A stretch of 64,000 bases of DNA from Rhizobium grahamii CCGE 502 (GCF_000298315.2 NZ_AEYE02000010.1:81500-145499), one strand, 5' to 3'. Counted from the first letter of the stretch, positions 40,888 to 50,410 are shown. Program-made: numbers and translations. The notes: generated by a model not told the origin, from the letters alone.

Positions 40888-41916
40888 ATGACGAACGCCA
40901 AGAACGGGATTTCCGAAATGCGGCCCAGAATTACAGTAATTGGTGTCGGCGGCGGCGGTGGCAATGCCATCAACAACATGATTGCGGAAAATCTTGAAGG
41001 CGTCGAGTTCATTGCGGCCAATACCGATGCACAGGTACTGGCGACCTCGAAGGCATCACGCCGTATCCAGCTTGGCGCGCATGTGACCGAAGGGTTGGGC
41101 GCCGGTTCGCTGCCGGAAGTCGGTCGCGCAGCCGCCGAAGAATCGATCGATGAGATCATGGATCATCTGGCCGGCTCGCATATGTGCTTTGTCACAGCTG
41201 GCATGGGCGGCGGCACCGGAACCGGAGCGGCACCGGTCATCGCTCAGGCCGCCCGCAACGCCGGCATTCTGACGGTTGGAGTTGTTACGAAGCCCTTCAC
41301 CTTCGAAGGCAATCGCCGCATGAAAACGGCCGATGTCGGCATCGAGGCGCTCCGCGAAGCGGCCGATACGGTGATCGTCATCCCGAACCAGAACCTTTTC
41401 CGTATCGCCGATGCAAAGACCACCTTCGCGGATGCCTTCATGACTGCCGACCGCGTGCTTTATGCCGGCGTCGGCTGCATCACCGATCTGATCGTCAAGG
41501 AAGGTCTCATCAACCTCGACTTCGCGGACGTGAAATCCGTCATGCGCGGCATGGGCCGGGCGATGATGGGCACAGGCGAGGCTTCGGGTGAGGGGCGCGC
41601 GATGAAGGCAGCGGAGGCGGCGATCGCCAACCCGCTGCTGGACGATATCTCGATGAAGGGTGCCAGGGGCGTTCTGATCTCGATCTCCGGCGGCTCGGAC
41701 ATGACTCTCTTCGAAGTGGACGAGGCGGCAAGTCGCATTCGTGACGAAGTGCAGGATGAAGCGGACATTGTCGTGGGCGCGATCTTCGATCGCAATCTCG
41801 ACGGCAAGTTCCGCGTCTCGGTTGTCGCGACAGGCCTGGACGGGGCGAGCAACGCGACACAGCCGCGCCAGGGCATCGCGCTCGGTCAGGATATGCAGCC
41901 CCGTACACTGCAATAG
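40888..41916 (+). CDS. ftsZ2: FtsZ2, short tubulin-like cell-division GTPase
   Basis: A 342-residue FtsZ homologue. The start ATG has AAGGAG seven bases upstream. The GTP-binding tubulin signature [10 protein letters not shown], an N-terminal [14 protein letters not shown] and the synergy loop [11 protein letters not shown] are intact, so it should bind and hydrolyse GTP. It stops after the second domain ([14 protein letters not shown]-like end) and lacks the long linker and the conserved C-terminal peptide that binds FtsA/ZipA. This is the architecture of the second FtsZ of Sinorhizobium meliloti. It is not in a dcw cluster, unlike the main ftsZ. Confidence 0.93.
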   Translation: MTNAKNGISEMRPRITVIGVGGGGGNAINNMIAENLEGVEFIAANTDAQVLATSKASRRIQLGAHVTEGLGAGSLPEVGRAAAEESIDEIMDHLAGSHMCFVTAGMGGGTGTGAAPVIAQAARNAGILTVGVVTKPFTFEGNRRMKTADVGIEALREAADTVIVIPNQNLFRIADAKTTFADAFMTADRVLYAGVGCITDLIVKEGLINLDFADVKSVMRGMGRAMMGTGEASGEGRAMKAAEAAIANPLLDDISMKGARGVLISISGGSDMTLFEVDEAASRIRDEVQDEADIVVGAIFDRNLDGKFRVSVVATGLDGASNATQPRQGIALGQDMQPRTLQ

Positions 41917-42033
41917 GTTCTCGCGGTCTGCGCATCCGCCTAGATGCGCAGATCTGCCCTGATTGCGTTTGTTTCGATGTCGCCTTTGCGCTTCCCGATC
42001 TCGGATTGCGCAACCGATGCTGAGGAATGTCGA

Positions 42034-42234
42034 ATGGCCAAGATTGCCTATTTTGTCGCTGGCCTGCTTATTCTTGTCGGGCTCGTTTGGATGGGGCAGG
42101 GCAGCGGCTATTTTCCCTATCCCGCAGAAAGCTTCATGATCAACCAGACGCCCTGGGTTTATTGGGGTGCCCTCGCTGCAGCGGTCGGAATTATTGTGAT
42201 TGTAGCGATGAGAAACGCGCGGCGGCCGCGATAG
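42034..42234 (+). CDS. Small two-helix membrane protein
   Basis: A 66-residue protein with GAGGA seven bases before the ATG. It has an N-terminal helix (AKIAYFVAGLLILVGLVW), a short polar loop (YPAESFMINQTPWVYW) and a second helix, ending in NARRPR. Family unknown; small inner-membrane protein by prediction. Confidence 0.6.
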   Translation: MAKIAYFVAGLLILVGLVWMGQGSGYFPYPAESFMINQTPWVYWGALAAAVGIIVIVAMRNARRPR

Positions 42235-42256
42235 CTGGGAGCGCTCTTGAAAGAGT

Positions 42257-42298
42257 TCGCCGGCGAAAGACATTTGGGTAAACGTCCGTCGCCGGCGA
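42257..42298. repeat. Pair of identical palindromes TCGCCGGCGA
   Basis: The self-complementary decamer occurs at 42257-42266 and 42289-42298, 32 bp centre to centre. The two copies can also pair with each other to form a hairpin with a 22-base loop. They lie just after a small membrane-protein gene and just before a convergent gene's end. Could be a terminator or a protein-binding pair. Confidence 0.6.
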
Positions 42299-42322
42299 GG
42301 GTATGATTGTGTAGACAGCGGC

Positions 42323-42649
42323 TTACGCTCGGCGGGAACGAACGTCCGCCATCTCGGGCCGGGTGCCATCAGGGGCGCGAAGGCCGTAGTGCTTGCTTGC
42401 GAACACCCATTCCACATTGCCCGGCTCGAAGGGGCGGCGTGGGTTTCTCAGCGCCAGCCTGCGCTCGGCAAGGCTGCGGGGCAGGGTATCGAGCATGTCG
42501 TTGACGAAGGTTTCAACACTGTCTTTCCAGCGAGGCGAGATCGAAACATCGACGCCGCCATAGCGCTGGAAGTCTGGATGTTTGCGGGAATAGCATGCGC
42601 CGAGCATCCATGCATGCTGCTGCTTCAGAAAACGTTCTTTGATGGTCAT
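42323..42649 (-). CDS. Hypothetical protein resembling the accessory part of HNH/AP2-type endonucleases
   Basis: A 108-residue soluble protein. The pattern RYGGVDVSISPRWKDSVETF, then a DMLDTLP region, and RRPFEPGNVEWVFASK is the one that surrounds HNH domains in homing endonucleases and AP2-like proteins (in those, the loop reads RGI.VC..W...F..F..DMG.RP...YEPGNCRW). The HNH metal motif itself is absent, so nuclease activity is not expected. Function unknown. Confidence 0.6.
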   Translation of the reverse strand: MTIKERFLKQQHAWMLGACYSRKHPDFQRYGGVDVSISPRWKDSVETFVNDMLDTLPRSLAERRLALRNPRRPFEPGNVEWVFASKHYGLRAPDGTRPEMADVRSRRA

Positions 42650-42651
42650 TC

Positions 42652-42966
42652 CTAGTCTTTTTCCTTGGCGTCATCGACGACATCGGCCTCGGGGCGGTCG
42701 CCTCCGTTCGACCGTTCCGTTGTCCAGCTGCCGTCTGCACGCTGATATGTAATGTCCGCATCCTGGCCATCGAGCTGTTGTCGCTCCGCGGCTTGTTTGG
42801 CCGCTGCCAGTGCTTGTTCGTGAGTTGGGAAAGTTTCCGACCAGACATCGTCCAGGCGGTAAGCCCAGGCGCCATCGTGTTCGCGACGCGGTAGGTAATC
42901 GACATCGATCGTTCCTTCAAGAACTTTTCTCAGGAATTTTGCGGGACGGCTTCCTACAGATTGCAA
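42652..42966 (-). CDS. DUF2188-like protein
   Basis: A protein of up to 104 residues whose centre (DGAWAYRLDDVWSETFPTHEQALAAAKQ) matches the DUF2188 pattern of a small beta-alpha fold, followed by a short IIa-like repeat and an acidic Lys/Asp tail. The start is uncertain: the only upstream in-frame start is a TTG at 42966, while the best AAGGA site lies in front of an out-of-frame ATG. It precedes the HNH-accessory-like gene by three bases on the same strand. Confidence 0.55.
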   Translation of the reverse strand: MQSVGSRPAKFLRKVLEGTIDVDYLPRREHDGAWAYRLDDVWSETFPTHEQALAAAKQAAERQQLDGQDADITYQRADGSWTTERSNGGDRPEADVVDDAKEKD

Positions 42967-43119
42967 GAGTGGAACGCAGGTCGCCTGATGCTTGTTCCCA
43001 TCGACGCCTGGCCTGTGTGAGGCTGGATTCAGCGTGAAGAACGATCTTGCGCGAGCGGGGAACGCTTCATAGGTTTGAGACGTTGATGGATTCGTTCAAC
43101 GCCTTTCAATAGGAACCAC

Positions 43120-43293
43120 ATGCGCGCTCAGTCGAAGCCGTTCATCGTCGAAGTCAAATCCTCGCGCCGCCCGGAGCGCCGCCAATCCGCGTCGATCTGG
43201 GGAAATCTGGATCTTTCTGCCGTTGCCGAAGAAATTGCGGAGGAACTGCCGCAACCAGCCGCCGCGCCGGCAGAATCCGCCGACGCGCAGTAG
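43120..43293 (+). CDS. Small protein, 57 residues
   Basis: The frame starts MRAQSKPFIVEVKSSRRPER, has a short central IWGNLDLSAVAEEIAEEL helix and a Pro/Ala-rich end. AGGA lies six bases before the ATG and the codon use is that of the neighbours. The basic head and acidic helix make it look like a real small protein of the kind conserved in rhizobia; no function can be assigned. Confidence 0.55.
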   Translation: MRAQSKPFIVEVKSSRRPERRQSASIWGNLDLSAVAEEIAEELPQPAAAPAESADAQ

Positions 43294-43302
43294 CCTTTAA
43301 AG

Positions 43303-44241
43303 CTACGCCGCGACAAAGCGATAGGACGTGTCCTTGCGTTCGGCGTAGCCGAGGCCCGGGTAACTCCAGTGATAGCCAAGCATCTTCAGCTTGTCGGTGG
43401 CGGCGCGATCCAACAGCATTTGACGGGTTTTCAGCGCAACCTCCGGCTCGGTGTCGAAGCCGAAATGCCAGGCGGGATGTTCGAAGAAGATTACGTCGTT
43501 GGTGCAGGCGTCACCCGTAATCAACAGACCACCGTCTCCAGCCAGTTCGATCGAGATGTGCCCCGGCGTGTGCCCGCGGCTCTGCAGGATTCGCATGCCT
43601 GGAATGATCTCCTGATCGGGCCGAACCAACGTCAGACGGTCTTTGACGGCAAACAGGTCCCGCTGCGCACCGCGGGCAAAATCGTGAAGCGCCGACGGCA
43701 TATGCGTCTCATAGTCCTTGTCGGTCCAGAAGCTCCACTCGGCTTCGCTGACGAAGTACTGGGCATTGGGATAAAGCACCTTGCCATCGGCGGTCGTCGT
43801 CGCGCCGGAGTGATCAGGGTGAGCGTGGGTGAAGACCACCTTGGTGATCGCCTCCGGCGCGACGCCGAGTGATTGCAGGTTTGCGGCCAGTTTGCCGGCG
43901 CTCGCCTGGAAATGGCTGCCGGATCCGGTGTCGATGAGGATTAGGTCGTCGCCGTGGCGGATCAGCGGGATATTGGCCTGGACCGGAGCGGCAGCCGAAC
44001 TTCCGCCGAGCCGCGGCATGATCGCCTTGCGCTCTTCAGGCGTGGCGTCGGGCAGCAGGATCTCGACCGGGAGCGTTAGAAAACCGTCGCTGACGACCGT
44101 GATGTCGAACGCGCCGTGATGGAAGCGATGGAACTCGGCCGCGATGGCATCGCGGGAAGCGAGCATCGCTGCTGCTGCAGCCGTCAGCTTCAGCAGATCG
44201 CGCCGGGACAATCCATTTGGAATGCTGTCTCGTGTAGTCAC
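43303..44241 (-). CDS. Tat-exported metallo-beta-lactamase-fold hydrolase
   Basis: A 312-residue protein read from the GTG at 44241, preceded by AGGAGAC; the frame is open to 44358 but that part lacks a ribosome site. The N-terminus has a twin-arginine signal (GLSRRDLLKLTAAAAAML). The MBL motif HAHPDHSGA, a later SRGHTPGHISIEL and a GDACTND metal loop are present. It belongs to the group that includes lactonases and quorum-quenching or organophosphate-like hydrolases; substrate unknown. It follows the next gene on the same strand with about 120 bp between them. Confidence 0.85.
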   Translation of the reverse strand: MTTRDSIPNGLSRRDLLKLTAAAAAMLASRDAIAAEFHRFHHGAFDITVVSDGFLTLPVEILLPDATPEERKAIMPRLGGSSAAAPVQANIPLIRHGDDLILIDTGSGSHFQASAGKLAANLQSLGVAPEAITKVVFTHAHPDHSGATTTADGKVLYPNAQYFVSEAEWSFWTDKDYETHMPSALHDFARGAQRDLFAVKDRLTLVRPDQEIIPGMRILQSRGHTPGHISIELAGDGGLLITGDACTNDVIFFEHPAWHFGFDTEPEVALKTRQMLLDRAATDKLKMLGYHWSYPGLGYAERKDTSYRFVAA

Positions 44242-44360
44242 AGCCGTCTCCTTTGCTGGGCAAATACGTGGTGTGTCGCGGGCGAGCGCGACCGCACTCG
44301 CCTGCGAATACTCATCCGCATAGCGGCAGCCGTGACGAACGGAGCCGCGGATCCACATAC

Positions 44361-45191
44361 TTAGTCCAGGAAGAACTCCAGCAGGTCGGCGTTGATAACA
44401 TCAGGGTGCGTTGTGCACATGCCATGCGGCAAGCCGGCATAAGTCTTGAGTATGCCGTGCTTCAGAAGCTTGACCGAAAGCGGAGCGGAGTCGGCATAGG
44501 GAACGATCTGATCGTCGTCTCCATGCATCACCAGCGTCGGTACCGAGATCCGCTGGAGATCCTCGGTAAAGTCTGTTTCGGAGAAGGCCTTGATGCAATC
44601 GTAGTGCGCCTTCGCACCACCCATCATCCCCTGCCGCCACCAGTTTTCGATGACGCCCTGACTGACCTTGGCACCCGGGCGGTTGAAGCCGTAGAAGGGG
44701 CCGGTGGGTACGTCTAGGAAGAACTGCGCACGGTTGGCGACGAGCGCCGCACGGAAGCCGTCGAAAACCGCGAGCGGCAGACCGCCGGGGTTCTTGTCCG
44801 ACTTGACCATGATCGGGGGTACCGCGCCGATCAAAACGGCCTTGGCGACCCGGCCGGGCTTCGCACGCGCGACATAGTGAGCAACCTCGCCGCCGCCGGT
44901 CGAGTGGCCGACATGGATTGCATTCTTGAGATCGAGCGCATCGGTCAGGGCCGCAACGTCAGCGGCATAGGTGTCCATCTCGTTGCCCTGCCACGTCTGG
45001 CTGGAGCGACCGTGGCCACGCCGGTCATGGGCGATCACCCGATAGCCCTTGTCCAGAAAGAACATCATCTGCGCATCCCAGTCGTCTGCACTGAGGGGCC
45101 AGCCATGATGGAAAACAACAGGCTGGGCGGTGGCCGGACCCCAATCCTTGTAGAAGATTTCGGTTCCGTCCGTGGTCTTGATGAATGGCAT
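44361..45191 (-). CDS. Alpha/beta hydrolase, cofactor-free haloperoxidase/perhydrolase type
   Basis: A 276-residue protein from the ATG at 45191 (behind AGAGGGG). The nucleophile is S97 in GHSTGGGE, the acid is in [10 protein letters not shown] and the histidine in LPHGMCTTH. Length and motifs match the cofactor-free chloroperoxidase (perhydrolase) subgroup, which also includes esterases. The in vivo substrate is unknown. It is the upstream gene of a two-gene minus-strand set with the MBL-fold protein. Confidence 0.85.
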   Translation of the reverse strand: MPFIKTTDGTEIFYKDWGPATAQPVVFHHGWPLSADDWDAQMMFFLDKGYRVIAHDRRGHGRSSQTWQGNEMDTYAADVAALTDALDLKNAIHVGHSTGGGEVAHYVARAKPGRVAKAVLIGAVPPIMVKSDKNPGGLPLAVFDGFRAALVANRAQFFLDVPTGPFYGFNRPGAKVSQGVIENWWRQGMMGGAKAHYDCIKAFSETDFTEDLQRISVPTLVMHGDDDQIVPYADSAPLSVKLLKHGILKTYAGLPHGMCTTHPDVINADLLEFFLD

Positions 45192-45578
45192 GATCAGGCC
45201 CCTCTTTCTGGATGTGATTGCTTCGATGGTGGCAAGGCACGCCAGCATCCTTCCGGCGCCCATATTATGGAGCGTCCGGCCAGAGCTGGCCCACCGCGCT
45301 GCGGTACTACGTCATCATCATGACGCGGCTTTGGCGGCGCTGCAAACCAACGGTAACTTGATGCAAATATTACAGAATGGAAGATGCCATTTTGAAGAAA
45401 TGGTGTGCAGGAGAAGCTGGCCGGTCGTGCCTTCGGACGGACGCAGGGCAGGGAGCGCATTCGTTACAGATCAGTCCCTCGACCTTGATTGGAACGAGGA
45501 GTGTCTAGGAATTCAACGGGCAGTGGCCATGATATCGCCAAAGTCAGCATCGACTCTTCCTGGATGGGAGGCGATCTG
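45192..45578. other. Gene-free divergent region
   Basis: Intergenic sequence between the start of the alpha/beta hydrolase and a plus-strand small gene. Contains an inverted repeat CGTCAT-CATC-ATGACG at 45310-45325, about 120 bp upstream of the hydrolase start, which may be an operator. Nothing else recognised. Confidence 0.4.
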
Positions 45579-45830
45579 ATGAACGCTGACGAAAACCGCT
45601 ATATCGAGATCACCACGCGGCTCCGTTCCGCGCAGTCGTTCTGCGAGTTTCTTGCGCACGGCGGCACTGTCCGCGTCGCGCAGTCCGATGGCGCGCCATT
45701 CCACGACGTGAGTCACCGACTTCTCCAGCAGCATCGGCTGGAGGTCGAAGCCTTGAAGCGAGCCCGCAGGCAACTGTTTCCCGATCGCGTCGACGACGAC
45801 ATCAATCCTTGCCTCTACAGCCTGAACTAG
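45579..45830 (+). CDS. Small hypothetical protein
   Basis: An 83-residue protein (MNADENRYIEITTRLRSAQS...) with GGGAGG seven bases before the ATG. It seems helical, with a basic, charged sequence (LLQQHRLEVEALKRARRQLFP) and no membrane segment. No family recognised. Confidence 0.55.
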   Translation: MNADENRYIEITTRLRSAQSFCEFLAHGGTVRVAQSDGAPFHDVSHRLLQQHRLEVEALKRARRQLFPDRVDDDINPCLYSLN

Positions 45831-45901
45831 CTGCTCGCGGTGACGCCATCGCATGCTCAGATCGCCGGTACGAGAAGCTTTGAACGCTTACGCATATAAC
45901 G

Positions 45902-45939
45902 CAAAAAAAGAGCGGCCAAACGGCCGCCCTTTGACTTTT
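45902..45939 (-). terminator. Intrinsic terminator of nrdJ
   Basis: A GC-rich hairpin (GCGGCC-aaac-GGCCGC, with outer AAAG/CTTT pairing) followed on the minus strand by seven T, about 60 bp after the nrdJ stop codon. Confidence 0.85.
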
Positions 45940-45998
45940 TGTATGTGTAGTCCTGCGAGGTGCCCCGCCGGTACCGCGTCGTCGTCGAGCACCAGCTA

Positions 45999-48900
45999 TC
46001 AGCTGCAGCCGCTCGTCGCGCCGCATGTGTCGCACTTCTCGCAGGTGCCGTTGCGGACCATCGTGAAGTTCTGGCACTCGGAGCACATGTTGCCGGTATA
46101 GCCCTGCATGATCGAGCGTGCGCGGCGTTCGGCTTCGACCTTCTTCGCTTCCGTCTTGGCCGAAGCCGCGTCGGCGGCTGCCTTGTCGGAGAAGAGGGCG
46201 GTTGCCTGCTGCTGGGCCTCGGTCGTGACTTCTTCGAGCACTTCCTCGGCGATCTCTTCGGCCAGCTCCTTTGCCCGCTCCTCGTAGTCGCGCTTGAAGG
46301 CGACGATTTCGGAGGAGGAGACGGCGAGCGTCGGTTCGATCTTGCGGGCGGCAGCACCCGCAAAGGAGGTCACCGTGGCGCCGGAGGAAGCACGTGCCGG
46401 AGCTGCGGTAGCAGAGCCCTTCGGCTCACCGCCTGCCTGACGTTCATTGCCCGTTACCAGCGTCGGCTTGTAGCCGCGGGTCCAGCCGGTCGAGACGAGG
46501 TTCGTCTTGCCTTCCTGGATGCCCTTGCCGAGTGCCGTGTTCGAGAAATCAGACGTATCCACATGTGCCAGGTCGTGGCGGCCGAGGTAGGAGACAGCGA
46601 GTTCGCGGAACACGTAGTCGAGGATCGACGTGGCGTTCTTGATCGCATCGTTGCCGATGACGATGCCGGCCGGCTCGAACTTGGTGAAGGTGAAGGCCTC
46701 GACATATTCTTCGAGCGGCACGCCGTACTGCAGGCCGAGCGAGATGGCGATGGCGAAGTTGTTCATCATCGCACGGAAGGCGGCGCCTTCCTTGTGCATG
46801 TCGATGAAGATCTCGCCGAGGCGGCCGTCACCGAATTCGCCGGTGCGCAGGTACACCTTGTGTCCGCCGACGGCGGCCTTCTGGGTGTAGCCCTGGCGAC
46901 GGTTCGGCAGCTTCTCGCGTTCGCGGGTGACGCGTTCGACCACACGCTCGATGATCTTTTCGGTGATGGTGACGGCCTGGGCGGCGACCGGCTGCTGCAG
47001 CAGTTCTTCGACCGCATCCTCATCGGTTTCGTCTTCGATCAGCGAGGCGTTCAGCGGCTGCGACAGCTTGGAGCCGTCGCGGTAGAGAGCGTTTGCCTTG
47101 AGGCCGAGCTTCCAGGAGAGCATGTAGGCGCTCTTGCAATCGTCGACCGTCGCGTCGTTCGGCATGTTGATCGTCTTGGAGATCGCACCCGAGATGAACG
47201 GCTGGGCAGCAGCCATCATGCGAATGTGGCTGTCGACCGAGAGGTAGCGCTTGCCGATCTTGCCGCAGGGGTTGGCGCAATCGAATACGGCGAGGTGTTC
47301 GTTCTTTAGGAAGGGTGCACCTTCGAGAGTCATTGCACCGCAGACGTGAATGTTTGCAGCCTCGATGTCCTTCTTCGAGAAACCGAGGTGGTCGAGCAGG
47401 TTGAAGCTCATGTCCGCGAGCTGTTCGTCCGTGACCTTCAGCGTGCCCTTCAGGAAGTCGGTGCCGAGCGTCCATTGGTTGAAGACGAATTTGATATCGA
47501 AGGCCGACTTCAGCGCAGCGTTGACGGCATCGACCTTCTCGTCGGTGAAGCCCTTGGCCTTCAGCGTCGAGGGATTGATCGCCGGTGCCTGGTTCAGGTT
47601 GCCGTGGCCGACAGCGTAAGCTTCGATCTCGGCGATCTGGCTCTCGGAGTAACCGAGCGTGCGCAGGGCTTCCGGAACGGCGCGGTTGATGATCTTGAAG
47701 TAACCGCCGCCGGCGAGCTTCTTGAATTTCACCAGCGCGAAGTCAGGCTCGATACCGGTCGTGTCGCAATCCATGACGAGGCCGATCGTGCCGGTCGGCG
47801 CGATGACGGTTGCCTGGGCGTTGCGGTAGCCGTGCTTTTCGCCGAGCTCGAGAGCCTTGTCCCAGGCGCTCTTGGCGTGAGCCGCCAGATCCTGGTCCGG
47901 GTTTTCCGAGTGGATGAGCGCGACCGGGTTGATCGACAGGCCTTCATAGCCCGACGTCTCGCCGTAAGCAGCGCGGCGATGGTTGCGGATGACCCGCAGC
48001 ATCGCTTCGCGGTTCGGCTTGAACATCGGGAAAGGTCCGAGTTCGGAGGAAATCTCGGCCGAGGTGGCGTAGGAAATGCCGGTCATGATCGCGGTCAGCG
48101 AGCCTGCGATGGCGCGGGCTTCGTCGCTGTCGTAAGGAATGCCCGACGACATCAGGAGGCCGCCGATATTGGCGTAGCCGAGGCCGATCGTGCGGTATTC
48201 GTAGGAGCGCTCGGCGATCTGCTTCGACGGGAACTGTGCCATCATGACGGAGATTTCGAGAACGACCGTCCACAGACGAACGGCATGTTCGTAATCGGCG
48301 ATATCGATGCGCTTGGTTGCCGCGTCCTTGAACTGCAGCAGGTTCAGCGAGGCGAGGTTGCAGGCCGTGTCGTCGAGGAACATGTATTCCGAGCACGGGT
48401 TGGACGCACGGATCGGGCCGGCAGCCGGGCTCGTGTGCCAGTCGTTCATCGTCGTGTTGAAGTGCAGGCCCGGATCGGCCGATGCCCATGCGGCGTAGGA
48501 GATCGATTCCCAAAGGTCGCGTGCCTTCAGCGTCTTCATGACCTTGCCGTCCTTGCGGGCGGTCAGGTTCCAGTCACCGTCATTTTCAATAGCGCGCAGG
48601 AAGTCGTCCTTGATCGAGACCGAGTTGTTGGAGTTCTGGCCCGAAACCGTGAGGTAGGCTTCCGAATCCCAGTCGGTGTCGTAGGTCTTGAACTCGAGGT
48701 CTTTGTAGCCCTGGCGGGCGAACTGGATGACGCGGCCGATATAGTTTTCCGGAACCTGGTCCTTCTTGGCAGCACGGATTTCGCGCTTCAGGGCAGGGTT
48801 CTTGTTCGGGTCGAAGCAATCGCCGTTGTCGGCTTCGCAGTTGACGCAAGCCTTCATGATCGCCTTGAGGTGCTTGGCAACGACCTTGGAGCCAGTGACG

Positions 48901-49820
48901 AGGGCGGCAACCTTCTGCTCTTCTTTCACCTTCCAGTTGATATATTCTTCAATATCCGGGTGATCGATATCGACAACCACCATCTTCGCGGCGCGGCGTG
49001 TGGTGCCGCCCGACTTGATCGCGCCGGCAGCCCGGTCACCGATCTTCAGGAAGCTCATCAGGCCGGAGGAACGGCCGCCGCCGGAAAGCTTTTCGCCTTC
49101 GCCGCGCAGATACGAGAAGTTGGAGCCAGTGCCGGAGCCGTACTTGAAGAGGCGCGCTTCGCGGACCCAAAGGTCCATGATGCCGCCTTCATTGACGAGA
49201 TCGTCTTCAACGGACTGAATGAAGCAGGCATGCGGCTGCGGATGCTCGTAGGCCGACTTCGACTTCACCAGCTTGCCGGTGAAGGGGTCGACGTAGAAGT
49301 GGCCCTGACCGGGGCCATCGATGCCGTAGGCCCAGTGCATGCCGGTGTTGAACCACTGCGGGGAATTCGGGGCAACACGCTGGGTGGCAAGCATGTAGGC
49401 AAGCTCGTCCTTGAAGGCGAGGGCGTCTTCCTCGGACGAGAAATAGCCGCCCTTCCAGCCCCAGTAGGTCCAGGTGCCGGCGAGACGGTCGAAGACCTGA
49501 CGCGCGTCGGTTTCAGAACCATACTGCTGGTCCTTCGTAACATCCTTCAGCGCCGCGTCATCGGCAACCGAACGCCACAGGAAGGAAGGAACATCATTTT
49601 CCTCGACCTTCTTGAGCTTCGCCGGTACGCCAGCCTTGCGGAAATACTTCTGCGCCAGAATGTCGGCGGCAACCTGGGAGAACTGCGCCGGAACGTCGAT
49701 GTTCTCGAGGCGGAATACGATCGACCCGTCCGGGTTCTTGATCTCGCTCGTCGCCTTGCGGAATTCGATGTCCGCGTAAGCGCTTTGTCCTGCCTTCGTG
49801 AAACGGCGTTCTATGCGCAT
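45999..49820 (-). CDS. nrdJ: Adenosylcobalamin-dependent ribonucleotide reductase (class II)
   Basis: Oxygen-independent conversion of ribonucleotides to deoxyribonucleotides using vitamin B12. Read from the ATG at 49820 behind GAGG; 1,273 residues. The longer frame to 49982 would cover the promoter and NrdR-like sites, so is unlikely. The active-site [21 protein letters not shown] block is present, as are the [14 protein letters not shown] and [11 protein letters not shown]-type motifs, and a C-terminal zinc-ribbon-like tail with five cysteines (CSECQNF ... CEKCDTCG). Rhizobia of this family are thought to use NrdJ as the main or sole reductase. It is alone in its transcription unit. Confidence 0.96.
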   Translation of the reverse strand: MRIERRFTKAGQSAYADIEFRKATSEIKNPDGSIVFRLENIDVPAQFSQVAADILAQKYFRKAGVPAKLKKVEENDVPSFLWRSVADDAALKDVTKDQQYGSETDARQVFDRLAGTWTYWGWKGGYFSSEEDALAFKDELAYMLATQRVAPNSPQWFNTGMHWAYGIDGPGQGHFYVDPFTGKLVKSKSAYEHPQPHACFIQSVEDDLVNEGGIMDLWVREARLFKYGSGTGSNFSYLRGEGEKLSGGGRSSGLMSFLKIGDRAAGAIKSGGTTRRAAKMVVVDIDHPDIEEYINWKVKEEQKVAALVTGSKVVAKHLKAIMKACVNCEADNGDCFDPNKNPALKREIRAAKKDQVPENYIGRVIQFARQGYKDLEFKTYDTDWDSEAYLTVSGQNSNNSVSIKDDFLRAIENDGDWNLTARKDGKVMKTLKARDLWESISYAAWASADPGLHFNTTMNDWHTSPAAGPIRASNPCSEYMFLDDTACNLASLNLLQFKDAATKRIDIADYEHAVRLWTVVLEISVMMAQFPSKQIAERSYEYRTIGLGYANIGGLLMSSGIPYDSDEARAIAGSLTAIMTGISYATSAEISSELGPFPMFKPNREAMLRVIRNHRRAAYGETSGYEGLSINPVALIHSENPDQDLAAHAKSAWDKALELGEKHGYRNAQATVIAPTGTIGLVMDCDTTGIEPDFALVKFKKLAGGGYFKIINRAVPEALRTLGYSESQIAEIEAYAVGHGNLNQAPAINPSTLKAKGFTDEKVDAVNAALKSAFDIKFVFNQWTLGTDFLKGTLKVTDEQLADMSFNLLDHLGFSKKDIEAANIHVCGAMTLEGAPFLKNEHLAVFDCANPCGKIGKRYLSVDSHIRMMAAAQPFISGAISKTINMPNDATVDDCKSAYMLSWKLGLKANALYRDGSKLSQPLNASLIEDETDEDAVEELLQQPVAAQAVTITEKIIERVVERVTREREKLPNRRQGYTQKAAVGGHKVYLRTGEFGDGRLGEIFIDMHKEGAAFRAMMNNFAIAISLGLQYGVPLEEYVEAFTFTKFEPAGIVIGNDAIKNATSILDYVFRELAVSYLGRHDLAHVDTSDFSNTALGKGIQEGKTNLVSTGWTRGYKPTLVTGNERQAGGEPKGSATAAPARASSGATVTSFAGAAARKIEPTLAVSSSEIVAFKRDYEERAKELAEEIAEEVLEEVTTEAQQQATALFSDKAAADAASAKTEAKKVEAERRARSIMQGYTGNMCSECQNFTMVRNGTCEKCDTCGATSGCS

Positions 49821-49951
49821 TTCTCTAACCTCTAGCTTGCGCGCCCCGTCCCCGTCGACCAAGGCGCAAGTTTCCACCTCAGGCGGCGCCGTGAGGAGCG
49901 CAGCCAGTTCTCGTTTCCATATCGTCACAGGAGTGTCATCCGGAGATGTCG

Positions 49952-49998
49952 TTCCTGTATCTTGTGGTGATGGTGGCTGCAAACACTAAATATAGTAT
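49952..49998 (-). promoter_or_regulatory. Candidate nrdJ promoter with tandem NrdR-type boxes
   Basis: The boxes are ACACTAAATATAGTAT (49983-49998; 14 of 16 positions fit the palindrome ACACTATATATAGTGT) and a weaker TTCCTGTATCTTGTGG (49952-49967; about 10 of 16). Their centres are 31 bp apart, the spacing known for paired NrdR sites. The rhizobial -10 element CTATAT (minus strand, 49990-49995) lies inside the first box; the -35 region is poor. Repression of nrdJ by NrdR is inferred. Confidence 0.7.
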
Positions 49999-50410
49999 TA
50001 ACAGCTTATTATCGCCAGCCCCGGATGCCACTTTTCGGAAGATAAAAATCGCGCACAAAGCCCCTCATGGCGGTCATCCATCATGGACGCAACACCCTGA
50101 TTCTACGCTCGATTTTTGAAGAGAACCGGCCTCGTTAATTCCGGTCCAACTGCCGCAGCAACATCGGAACCTATTAAGTTGGAATCAGGCGATTCCGTCA
50201 AGGGGTTGTTTTTAACGAAGCGTTCACCACAACATATTGTGGATCGGGCTGTGGACACTGGGGAAAAGAAAGTCGTTCAAGGAATTCAAAGACTTGCGAG
50301 CGTTGACCGCTCCAAAGTCGAAAAAATCTAAGAAAAGTTGCGACCGTGTTGATTTGGTTGCAGCTTTTGCAGGCCAAATGCGGCAGCCGATTCGTTTGAG
50401 ATAATTTCAG
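49999..50410. other. Gene-free region upstream of nrdJ
   Basis: No credible gene. It holds a palindrome CCACAACATATTGTGG (50227-50242; 13 of 16 to the NrdR palindrome), flanked by TGTGGAT and TGTGGAC elements that recall DnaA boxes in reverse. A perfect inverted repeat GGAATC-AGGC-GATTCC (50181-50196) sits in a minus-strand promoter-like arrangement (CTTGAC, 18-bp gap, CTTAAT). Confidence 0.45.

Noticed and set aside
45960-49835. Two long plus-strand frames (449 and 829 codons) opposite nrdJ
   Set aside because: They are antisense to a gene whose motifs are complete, their sequences are Asp/Arg/Val-rich with no recognisable domains, and GC-rich codon use produces such shadows.
50116-50331. 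71-codon plus-strand frame upstream of nrdJ
   Set aside because: TTG start without ribosome site, AT-rich unlike the neighbours, and covers the promoter-like and palindromic elements.
49821-50400. Adenosylcobalamin riboswitch in the nrdJ leader
   Set aside because: I searched both strands for the B12 box and adjacent conserved stems and saw none; NrdR-type boxes explain the region better.
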